Shown piece by piece: positions 51,428-61,700 of a DNA stretch of 64,000 bases. The number at the start of each line of letters is the position of its first letter. The first letter of the stretch is position 1. The stretch covers positions 62,001 through 126,000 of the forward strand of contig NGBS01000880.1 in assembly GCA_002245135.1 (NCBI GenBank). Reading direction: 5' to 3'. The translations under genes and the position numbers were made by a program. This stretch comes from Proteromonas lacertae (Eukaryota > Sar > Bigyra > Opalinata > Proteromonadidae). Under the pieces are notes generated by a model. The model was not told the origin of the DNA. It saw only the letters and a program-made list of their open reading frames with translations, and did not search any database.

Positions 51428-51819
51428 AGAGTTTTTAACTAACGAAGAGTTATTAGAAATAACAAATGCTGATAATCCATCGCATGAGATATCATATGGC
51501 TAGTGATGCCATTTACGGACCAAATATTACTGAGGTATTTACAACATACTTATCAGATGATATAAAACCAAAAGGTAAATTCTGCTTTTTTTATAAGCAA
51601 TGTAAATATCCATCATATACTTCTTGCCTATTATAAAAGAATTTATATTATAAATATCTAATAATTGATTGTTTGTGTTGTATCAACATAATATAAGCTC
51701 ATTGTATAATAAAAGAATAGAAATTCTTGCAATTATATATATGTAATATGAAATGGATTGGTGATAGAAATTTAACAACTGTAATTTGAAAGATGATGTA
51801 TAAAGCTTTAATTTTGTAT

Positions 51820-51859
51820 AAGTAAAACCTATATTTTTTCACCGATAAATACAACACTG
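51820..51859. mobile_element. hAT terminal fragment
   Basis: AACCTATATTTTTTCACCGA followed by TAAATACAACACTG, as at 21379 and similar to the ends of the two hAT copies. Only this end remains. Confidence 0.5.
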
Positions 51860-51923
51860 TAAAATAAAGAATAGAAATATTGAAACTATAAAAATATATT
51901 AATCATTATTTCTATATTTATTA

Positions 51924-52143
51924 TTAGAATAGTTGATTTTTCAATTGTTCTAACTTCTTCTCTTTAATCTCTCCAATTGTTTCAAACAGTCTCTTATGTT
52001 TTATAAATTCATCTTCATTTGATTCTATCATTCTTTTATTAATTCCTTCTTTGAATGGAGTTTTACTTGTATAAATATTCTTCAACAGTGTATCATCACT
52101 TGACCATTTCGATATATAAGTTAAATTATTATTATTTCTATTA
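51924..52143 (-). repeat. Duplicate of the 3' end of the coiled-coil gene
   Basis: Almost identical to 55737-55955 and in the same orientation; codes the same C-terminal 73 residues with a few conservative changes (end LEQLKNQLF against LQQLRNKLF) and its own TAA at 51924. Similarity stops at TTCTATTA (52143). It brackets virus module 4 together with the gene itself. Confidence 0.85.
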
Positions 52144-52600
52144 GAAGCAAAACCTTCTAAATTCTGGTGAGTCTAATATTGTGGTACTGACTGCATAGAA
52201 GGTTATTAATTTACATAGATCTTTGTTGACAGAATCTGAATTGACTTTGGCTTTTACCATATGTAATAATCTGAATATTTTATTTTACTTCTCTAACATA
52301 CAGCAATTGAATAAATGCACAACTCTTTTGATGCGATAGGGGGTAATGTGATATCCCTATAGTTTCATATATTATAAAGTCTTATAAATATTGAGTAATT
52401 ATACATTTAAATGATCTAAATCTTAAAATATCAAGATTTACTTAGTTAAACCATCAAGCTTGATATTTTTTTCTTTTATTTTTTTTTATTCTATAATTAA
52501 TTTAATATTATGTTGATTATTTGTTATTGTGAGTCATCATTGTGGCACAACATGTATATATATAGCATTTACAGAAATAGATAAATGCCATTTTATATGG
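52144..52600. other. AT-rich spacer, no gene seen
   Basis: Follows the duplicated gene end. A short GATAGGGGGTAATGTGATAT stretch at 52345 is the only G-rich feature. Confidence 0.45.
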
Positions 52601-52948
52601 AAAGCTTTATAAACTGAAGATGAATTAAGAAAATTTAAACTAACCTCAAGTTCAAATATTACCATCTTATTTCTGAAAGTATTAACTGATTAATCTAAAT
52701 CGGTCCATTTAGTTGGTAGAAAATATAAAATATTATATTCCCAAGTAGATCGTGATTGTTTAGAATTTTAAGATAAAAATGTATCAATTATTCCTAATAA
52801 AGGTGAAATCTATTAAGATAGTGAAATTTGAAATAATTGTGAATTAGAAAAAAGATTAGATCGATTTCCATTGTTAATAACAGGTTCAGGTGTTGATCCT
52901 AAAGCTTATTTTTATATAGTATATAAAAGGGACCCTGGCCCTTTCTAA
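52601..52948 (+). pseudogene. Relic ORF with four in-frame stops
   Basis: One frame gives continuous protein-like sequence (HLVGRKYKILYSQVDRDCLE, NVSIIPNKGEIY, CELEKRLDRFPLLITGSGV) to a TAA at 52946, with internal TAA at about 52691, 52769 and 52814 and TGA at 52829. It crosses the boundary between AT-rich and GC-rich DNA at about 52925. Family unknown; the LITGSGVDP block is suggestive but not decisive of any enzyme. Confidence 0.35.
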
Positions 52949-53177
52949 ATCTAGAGCTGACTTTTACGAGGACTTCATCGATTGCATTAGGGTCCTATGT
53001 ACCTAGAAGGGGACGGACTCCTAGAGCACTCGTTAGAACTCTGTCACATTGTACCATAGTCCCATTTACGTAAGGTGCCTTCAGGATTCCTCATACTGGG
53101 TCTGCTTCACTACGGGGTCTACTTCCTGTTGGATGATCTTCAAGGGAAGTATTTGATAAATTCCTTAAGCAAAAGCC
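52949..53177 (+). other. GC-richer stretch with coding scraps
   Basis: SRADFYEDFIDCIRVLCT and, further on, GFLILGLLHYGVYFLLDDLQ appear in one frame separated by stops, so this is probably eroded virus coding sequence at the left edge of module 4. Confidence 0.35.
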
Positions 53178-53693
53178 ATGGTCAAGAAAGTAAGAGCGTT
53201 CTCAAGAGCAACTAAAACCAAGATCATTCCCAAGGATATCCAACGATCCCTTGTAACTTAAGTAGCTGATGTACTCAACATTCCGGCAGCTCCATACGTA
53301 CTTCTCCGAGATGCTGAACTAGCAAGGAGATCAACTAAGACTCCCAAGTCAACATCTTCACGTCCAGACAAAGCAATCATCGATCTGGCTAATAAGTATA
53401 AGGAGGTGATGAGCTTACCAAAGGAAGCTTACGAGGATACCAGAAGTATTCTACGTCAACTATTACGGGATATTGTTAGCATCGCTGAGAAGGACAACCC
53501 ATCCTTTCAATTGATCCGGGAGCATGCTGCTAAAGCCAATGTTGAGATTCCTGACTTCAAAAGGAGTTCCGAATCTGATGGTAAGTCAACTCCATCAATT
53601 CTTCATCGGGCAGTGGATTATATAAAGGGAATACTTCCAGCTGGAGAGACTGTCAAGGATATAATGAGGAGTCCACAAGTATGGCCGCAGTAG
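53178..53693 (+). pseudogene. Basic helical virus protein with in-frame TAA
   Basis: 172 codons in one frame from ATG 53178 (MVKKVRAFSRATKTKIIPKD) to 53693, with one TAA at 53259. After it the protein is helical and charged (AYEDTRSILRQLLRDIVSIA; LHRAVDYIKGILPAGETVKD). The base composition is much less AT-rich than in the rest of the window. Family unknown; tail to tail with the ATPase fragment. Confidence 0.5.
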
Positions 53694-53697
53694 TTAA

Positions 53698-54015
53698 CTA
53701 TCTTGGGCGAGGTAAAGGTGACTTCCAAGAGCCGTGACATCCTGTTGTCTTACCAGAGTTCTTCTTTGCTAGGAGGAAGATGTTACAGAAGGGTTCATCG
53801 AAGTAGTCATAGTCGATAACATCCTTCCCGTGACTGGAGGTCTTGACTATCAAAGGCTTTACTTCTGCCTGGTTGATCTTCTCATACTCTATCTTTAAAT
53901 GGCCCTTAGATGATCTCGGTAACTTCTTTGGTAAGTAAGCATCATCATGTACTTCATCATCCCCATCCTCATCCTTGAACTGATCATCTCCTGATCCTTT
54001 AAGTCTTCGCATCAT
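53698..54015 (-). pseudogene. DNA packaging ATPase (module 4), cut after Walker A
   Basis: An acidic N-terminus, then IDYDYFDEPFCNIFLLAKKN and SGKTT, the P-loop, as in the other two ATPases. Immediately after KTTG the similarity ends (HGSWKSPLPRPR is unrelated), so about two thirds of the enzyme is deleted. Order protease, capsid, ATPase as in related elements. Confidence 0.75.
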
Positions 54016-54101
54016 ACTGAGATGAAGATCTCCAAAGGGTTAACCATAAGCATCATAAGAACTAAGTATACAATCAAGAACTTATAGATAAGGAACTTTA
54101 C

Positions 54102-54680
54102 TTATGCTATACTACGAATGCCAGAGGTGGTAATCTCAGCTCTTCGTCCAGTGATCAAGTAGAATCGGTGATTCACAGACTTGTGTTCTAGCTCTGAGTT
54201 GTAGATCTCAAAGGTGAACTTTAAATCTCCGTTTAGTCTTCTCCCAGCAATGGTCTTAACATTACCAAGGTTGTCACTACCGAAGTTGAGTACCTCAAAG
54301 AACTTCTCGGTAAAGGGCTTCTTGTTGAGTTGATCATAGCTTCCTCCAATGTACTTCTTAAGCAACTCGTAGCTATCGTAAGTCTCCATGTTCTGATAGT
54401 TGGGATTGTAGTTGAAGTCGTTGATCATCCAACGTGAGTTGTCTTCCTTTGAACTTGCTGCATAAGCCCTCTGTATTGTTCATAAGTGTCAGTTACATAA
54501 AGCAAGTTGATTCCAGCAGCATTGTGTACTCTCAAGGAGGAGATATTGAAGGTGTTGTATAGGAGGATCTTCTCAGCCTTCTTGTTATTGTCAGAATCCT
54601 TATATCAGATGATTAGACGATACTCTAAGTAACTCTTGCTAGGATGAAGGTTGTCATAGCCTTTGGGTAATCTCCTAAGT
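54102..54680 (-). pseudogene. Major capsid protein remnant (module 4)
   Basis: Leftward: GYDNLHPSKSYLEYRLII, a TGA at about 54604, YNTFNISSLRVHNAAGINLL, a frame change near 54435, INDFNYNPNYQNMETYDSYE, and EKFFEVLNFGSDNLG ending NHRFYLITGRRAEITTSGIR. The N-terminal piece overlaps the last codons of the protease in another frame, so a deletion joins them. C-terminal block shared with 27454 and 48051. Confidence 0.6.
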
Positions 54681-55227
54681 AAAAGGTTCTCTTGAGTAGT
54701 ACCATTTGCTTCTCGCCCTGGATAAAGTTGAAGTTAGTTGCCTCCTTGATGGACAAGTTCCTTCCAAGGATATTGAATAGGAAGTAGATTGCAAAGTAAC
54801 CACAAGTGTCGGTGTTGACCTTCTGGTTCTTGATTCGATTGATCTTGAGTTGGTACTTATCCTCAGGATTACCTTTAAGGTGTTGTATCTGCTGGATGAA
54901 CCACGAGTAGTTCTTAGGGTTCTCTCCGAAACTATCATTCTCGGCAATTGTAGTTGTAAGGGTATTGAGAATGCATCCCCATCTATTTGTTCCTAAGACT
55001 CGAAGGTCTTGCTTAAGTTGATCCCATAAGAAGACTCCAACGAATTGTCCATTGAAGTCACTGTACTCTTCCTTGATCTGCCTCTCGATATCGAAGTTGT
55101 TTAAGGCATCATCATGGCTAGCAACTTTACCTTCAGCAAAGTACTCATACTGATCCTCATGCTCCTTATCATCATCATCATCGATGATATCCGAGAGTGG
55201 CATCTCCAACATTGAGTTGATTTTCAA
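54625..55227 (-). pseudogene. Adenain-type protease lacking the catalytic histidine
   Basis: 200 codons. FVGVFLWDQL, then RWGCILNTLTTT, NDSFGENPKNY, Gln135 and TDTCGYFAIYFL (Cys142) align with the protease at 714-1211. Between ILNTL and NDSFG about 20 residues are missing, including the HW of the GHWVSL block, so the catalytic His is absent although the frame stays open. The N-terminal 35 residues are an acidic extension; the last 15 or so derive from the fused capsid sequence. Confidence 0.75.
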
Positions 55228-55736
55228 CTATCTAAATAAAGGGTCTGTATCTGCATACACTACAGGTTGTTGTTCTTGCTCTTGTCTACTAGGTAATAGA
55301 GATATAAAGATAGTTTTATGAAAAAATAAATTTGATGAAAGTGAAATAGCATATTCAAAAGTGATATATTTTCTTGCAGACCAACATTGGATAAAAATTA
55401 CTCCTAATCAAACAAGAGATGTTATTACTTTGTAGGAATTATTCCACAAATATATGCAAAGTTAGAATGGTATTAGGAGAATTATATAATATGTTCTTGG
55501 GAGAAAAGATACTTAAATCAATTGATTTAAGTATTTGTCCTTATGTAAAATACAAGATGTAATTCTTTACCATTTCCAGATATATTTATCATTAGACCAG
55601 CAACTTAAGATAACTTTTGATTGTTACAATGATAATTTGTTAAATATATGATATATTTAATTCAGACCATTTTAAATATAAATAGCTGTCAACAGGACAA
55701 AAGGAAAAAATACAAATATAAACTAAATAAATACAA
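55228..55736. other. Spacer with coding scraps
   Basis: Between module 4 and the 3' end of the coiled-coil gene. A plus-strand scrap at 55330-55470 (FDESEIAYSKVIYFLADQHW) is protein-like with stops. Base composition returns to AT-rich at about 55300. Confidence 0.4.
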
Positions 55737-58700
55737 TTAAAACAACTTATTTCTTAATTGTTGTAACTTCTTCTCTTTAGTCTCTCCAATTGTTTCAAAC
55801 AGTCTCTTATGTTTTATAAATTCATCTTCATTTGATTCTATCATTCTTTTATTAATTCCTTCTTTGAATGGAGTTTTACTTGTATAAATATTCTTCAACA
55901 GTGTATCATCACTTGACCAATTCGATATATAAGTTAAATTATTATTATTTCTATTAATTTCAGATATTTCTATACTTGATGAACTATCACTTTTATCGTC
56001 TTTATTATTTTCAATATTTTGTTTCTTACTGGATGGAGATGGAAATACTAATTCTATATATTTTTCTGATATTTTTGATGGAAATGTTGGTGGTGTTTTA
56101 TCATTATTATTTGGAGATGATAATAATTCTTTTAATCCGGAATAATTGTTGTTATTTCTTTTCTTTTTCTTAATTTTTTCATTTTTCATTTTTGTTGATG
56201 ATTTTGTAGAGGATAATGATGATGATGAATTAGAAGATGTGGAAGTAAATGATAATGAAGATGACTTTCTATGCGAAATACTTTTTGATTTATTGTTATT
56301 CTTTTTAATCACTTTTATTGATTTTTGATTTATATTGTTATTATCATCATCATTTGTTGATTTATTTAAACTATTTCTTTTTCTTTGTGGTGGTGATGAT
56401 GATAATGATGGAATTGTTTTTGTATAAATAATTCTACTTTTCATATTAATAGATTCTTCATTATTATTATTTATAAATGGAGGTGAAGGTATATAAATAA
56501 CTGTTCGATTCTCTTTAGTTAAATATTTCTGTTGATTATTACTATTATTGAAATTGACTTGAATTGATTCAGTTGAATTGGAAGGTGATTTCTTCTTCAA
56601 TGTTAATATTTCATAATTGATTTGATGTAATGACGAATTTTCTGGAAATTGTATTGTTGGATAAGATTCTATTGATGTATTGAATAGCGTATTATTGTGT
56701 GTATTAAGTGTATTATCTGTATTGAGTGTATTATCTGTATTATTATGAGTATCATCTATATATGAATATTTGTTTAATATATTTTCTATTTCATTGTGTA
56801 TTATTGATTGATGTTGTTTTTCTAATTCCAATTTATTATTATTATTATTATTCTGTATATATTTAATATAATTATTTCCTTCTTTATTGATATAATTCAA
56901 ACTCTTTTCTACTTCATAATTATTATTTATTTCATTTTCATCATCTTCTATTATTCCTAAATTATTATTATTATTATTATTATTTATCATATTTGATTGT
57001 ATTATTTCATTCTCATATTTTGGTGTAAAAGGAGGTGAAGAATTTCCAGTAAGAATTGATAATGGATATTTTATATTATTATTATTATTATTATTATTTG
57101 GTATATTGATTATTTTCTCTTGTATTTCTTCTAATGATTCATTCATTGGTGGAGGTAATGATAACGGATATTTTTTTGAAATATTCAAATCATCATTCAA
57201 GCTTTTTATGGATTTTAATTCTATTATTATTTGTTGTTGTTGTTGTTGTTGTTGTTGTTTTATATTCTCATTTTTATCATCATCATCTTCATCATCTTCT
57301 TCTTCTGGAAATATACTATTCTTATTTGGTGGTAATTCTAACAATGGAATTATATTTTCATTCTCTTTTTCTTTTTCTTCATTTTTTATTGTGTTTTTAT
57401 TTGTTGATTGAATTGTTGGAAATGGTGGAGATGATGTTGTTGGAGTGGATATTTGTGACATATTATTATGAATATTCTTTCTATTACTATTGACTGGAGT
57501 ATTTTTTTTATTCTTTAATTCATTTATTTGATTTTCATATTCATTTTTCAGCTTATTTATAATCATTTCTTTCTCATCATTTTCATCTTTTAATTTATCA
57601 TTCAATTCTTTATTCTGTTGTTTTAATTGATCATTTGTATTTAATAATGTCTTTATTTCAATATTGTAATTGTTATTTTCATCATTTTTATTATTTTTGA
57701 TTTTATTCTCTAATGCAATTTGAAGTTCTTTTATTTCATTGTTTTTATCATTTATTTCTTCATTTAATATCTTTAATTTTTGTTCATATAACTTATTCTG
57801 AGATTTTTCTAAGTCATTTAAATCTGTTAGAATATTCTTCTATTAAATAATAATTATAATATTTATCTAAATATACTTTTTCTTCAATATTTATTTCTAT
57901 TTCTGCCAATTGTCTCAACATATTATCTTTTCTGTTATTTATTTCTTTCATTTCATTATTGATATTATTCTCTTCATTTTTCAATTGTAATAAATGATCT
58001 ATCATTTTCTGTTCATTGATTTGATTTGATAATAGTTCCATTTTCTTATTTTCTAATTCTTTGATCTTTCTTTCTAATTCATTATTTTGATTTTCTAATA
58101 ATTCTATTTATTATTATAATATTATAATAATATATATACTTTTCTTTTTCAATAATTCTTCTTCATTATCTCCATCTTTCATATATTCACTTATTAGCTG
58201 TTGTAATTTCAAATTCTCTTTTTCTTTTTCATTTATTTGATTTGTCAAATTTTGTAATTTATTTTTCATTTCTAATGTATCAGATTGTAATTTGATTAAT
58301 TCACCTTTTTTATTTTCTATCTGTTTTGTTAATAAGGAATCTTTATTTGTTATTATATTCAAATTATTCAATTGTCTATCATATTTCTGGTTCAATTCAT
58401 TCATTTCTTCTTCTTTCTTCTTCTTTTCATTTTCTATATTCATTTCTAATTCTTTTTCTTTATTTCCATATTCATTGATCATTTGTTTATATTGTGTATT
58501 TAACTCATTATAATGATTTTGTAACTCCAATAATGTATCTTTCTTTGATTTTATATTACTGGAAATTATATTATCTTCACTATGTAATTGGTTTAATTCT
58601 TTTTCTATTTCATTTGATTTTGATTTTTTTTCTTCTAATTTTTGATGAATTATTTCAAATTCTTCTTTTTCTTCTTTTATTTTTTCATTCAATTCTTTTT

Positions 58701-61700
58701 CTTCATTTTCTATTCTTTCTTTTTCATTTTTATATGTTTCATATTCTTCTTTCATTATATTCAATTCTTCTTCAACTTCATTCTTATTCTCTAATATTGT
58801 ATTATAATCACCATTTATTAATTCAAATTTCGTATTTAACTGTAATATCTCATTTTCTTTTAATAACAATTTGGATTGGTTGTTTTCAATATCCAATAGA
58901 ATTTGTTCATTCTCTTTCTGATTCTTTCTTAAATTATCTTCAACTGTTATTATTTCTTTATTTTTATCTTTTAAATCTTCACTTATTTCATCATATTTAC
59001 TTAATAATTCATCATATTCATTTTTAAAATGAAATAGTTTCTGATTAGTTAATTCTAATTCTTCATTTTGTTGTTTCAATTGTTGGTTTTGCTTCATTAA
59101 TTCTAATTCTTTGTTATTCATTTCTTCAAGTGTTTTTTCTGTTTCATTTATTTCTCTTTTTAATTCTAATGCTTTTTCATTCAGATCATTTATTGATTCA
59201 TTTAATTCTTTCTTCTTTTTATCCAAATCTTTATAATCAGAATTTGTATTGATTAGTTTATCATTATATTTATTATATACATCTTTTAAATTTTCCAATT
59301 TACTTTCTAACTCATTACATTTCATTTCCATTTGATTTTGTTTATTGCATAAATTGGATATTTCATTATTTTTCACTTTTTTATTTGCCTCTAATTCATT
59401 TAGTTCATTTTCTAGATTTGATTTATTCTGTTTTAATTGGTTTATATCATTATTGATATTACTTTTATCTGATTTTAGATTTTCAATTTCTGGTTTTAAT
59501 TCTTCGATTTCTTCTTCTAATTTTTCTAATTCATTTTTATTCAATATTATATTGGAATTAATTTGATTTAACTGTGTATTATTTTGATTGATTTTACTTA
59601 ATAATATTTCACTTTCATTATTCTTATCATTCAATTCTTTATTTTTATTATTTAATTCATTTTGAGATGATGTTAATTCGGATTGGATTTTATTTAATTG
59701 TTTTGTTAAATTCTCAATTTTATTGTTATAATCATTTAATTGAGTTTCTTGATCAGATGAAAGTATTTTTATATTTGTATCTAATTTGGATTTCTTTATT
59801 TCTAATTCAGAGATTTCTTTATTATAATTCGATATTTCATTTTGGTATTTATGAATATTCTCTTGTAATGAATCTAATAACGACTGTTTTTTCAATAATT
59901 CATCTTGCATAGTTTGATTCTTGTTTGATAAATCATTAAAATCACTAATATCATTAAAATTCTGTGTTTTTTCTTCTATATTTTCTTCCAAATTCTTTAA
60001 TTCTTCTTTCTTTAATAAACATTCATTCTTTACACTTTCTAATTCACTATTTGCTTTAGGTAACAATTCTTTTAATTTTATCAATTCTTTCTTTTTCATA
60101 TTACAATTATTTTCCACTTCTTTCATATCATTCATTATATCTTTAAAGTTATTTTGTAATTGTATAAATTCATCATAATGTTGGTTTATCTCTTCATTTA
60201 ATTCATTATTTCTATTCGTTAATTCTTTTTGTTCAATTTGTAAATCTTTAATTTCATTCTTTATTGTCTCTTTTAAAGAATTAAATAATCCTCTCAAATT
60301 AGCAGTTTCATCTTTGATAAATTGTAAATCGTTTTCTGATTGGTTCTTTTTATTTTTCAAATTCTCTATTTCATCGATTAATTCTAATCTCTTTTCTTCA
60401 CATTCAGAACATTCTTCAATTGCATCTTCAAATTGTTTCTTTAAATTTTCCATTTGTCTATATTGGGATTGTAATTCTTCATATATTTTACTTTTCTGTT
60501 GTTGTAGTATCTTTATTGATCGACTTAAGGATTTTCCTTCATTTGTTAACATCACATTTGATCCTTCTAATAATTGAGATTGAATATCGCTTAATAAAGA
60601 TGGATCAAATGATTTACTTTCATTATTATTATTATTATTTTGTTTTATCAATGAATATGTATTCATTGATGGATATGTCTTTGATTCACTTTTAAATGAT
60701 TTTTTCATTGTTTTTCTATTATTAATCTTATTTTGATTATTGGTTTTATATTTCTTTCTTTCTTTTTCTATTTCCATTTGATTCTCTAATAATGTATTGA
60801 TTGTATTATTATTATTATGTTTTGGTTGTTGTTCATTTATTCTTTTATTCTCTTTATAAGGTAATTCTGATTCTTCATCTTGATATGTATTATCATATAT
60901 TTTATTATCTTCACTTTCATTATAATCATCAGTTTCTTCTTCTTCATATATTGTTGTATCATTATTTGGATCTACAAATTTCTTAGTTTTGTTCTTTTGT
61001 TGTTGTTGTTGTTGTTTAATTCTATTTATATTATCATTTGGTATTTCTTCTTCTTCTTCTTCATATGAGTTACTATTACCATATCGTCCATTATATCTTT
61101 GCGGTTGATTCATTTCACTTTCATCTTCATATATTGTTGTATCAACATTTGTACTATCATCATAATATGGTTTATTATTCATATTCTTCTGTTTTATCAT
61201 TGGTTTTCGTTGTTCATTTATTCTTTTATTCTCTTTATAAGGTAATTCTGATTCTTCATCTTGATATGTATTATCATATATTTTATTATCTCTACTTTCA
61301 TTATAATCATCATCTTCATCTGCTTCTACTGTATTATTATCATTTTGTTGATTGTTTATTTCACTTTCTTCTTCATCATCTTCATCTTCATCATCATATA
61401 TCATATCTTGATTATTATATTTTCTATTTGTCAATCGTTTATCTTCACTCTCATTTATTGTTGAATCAATACTTTCATTATAATCATTTTGTTGATGATA
61501 TTTCTTATTCATTGATGGTTTTTGTTTGATTTTTCTATTTTTATCTTCATTTACATATTTAACATTATTTTTATTATATTTTATTTGTTGTGGTTGTGGA
61601 TTTATACTACTTCCATTATTATTATTTTGATTTGGTATATCTGATTCATCTTCATATATTGTTGTATTAACATTCTCACTGTAATTATTATATAGTTGCT

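Larger units (their letters stand above)
50904..51923. other. About 1 kb spacer with short repeats
   Basis: No gene. Holds overlapping hairpins at 51154-51187 (GTAGCTACCCTG / CAGGTAGCTAC), the hairpin at 51381-51427 and an hAT end at about 51820-51859. Confidence 0.5.

Noticed and set aside
52840-52930. Spo11/topoisomerase VI remnant because of LITGSGVDP
   Set aside because: Only a short block resembles that motif; the surrounding sequence does not.
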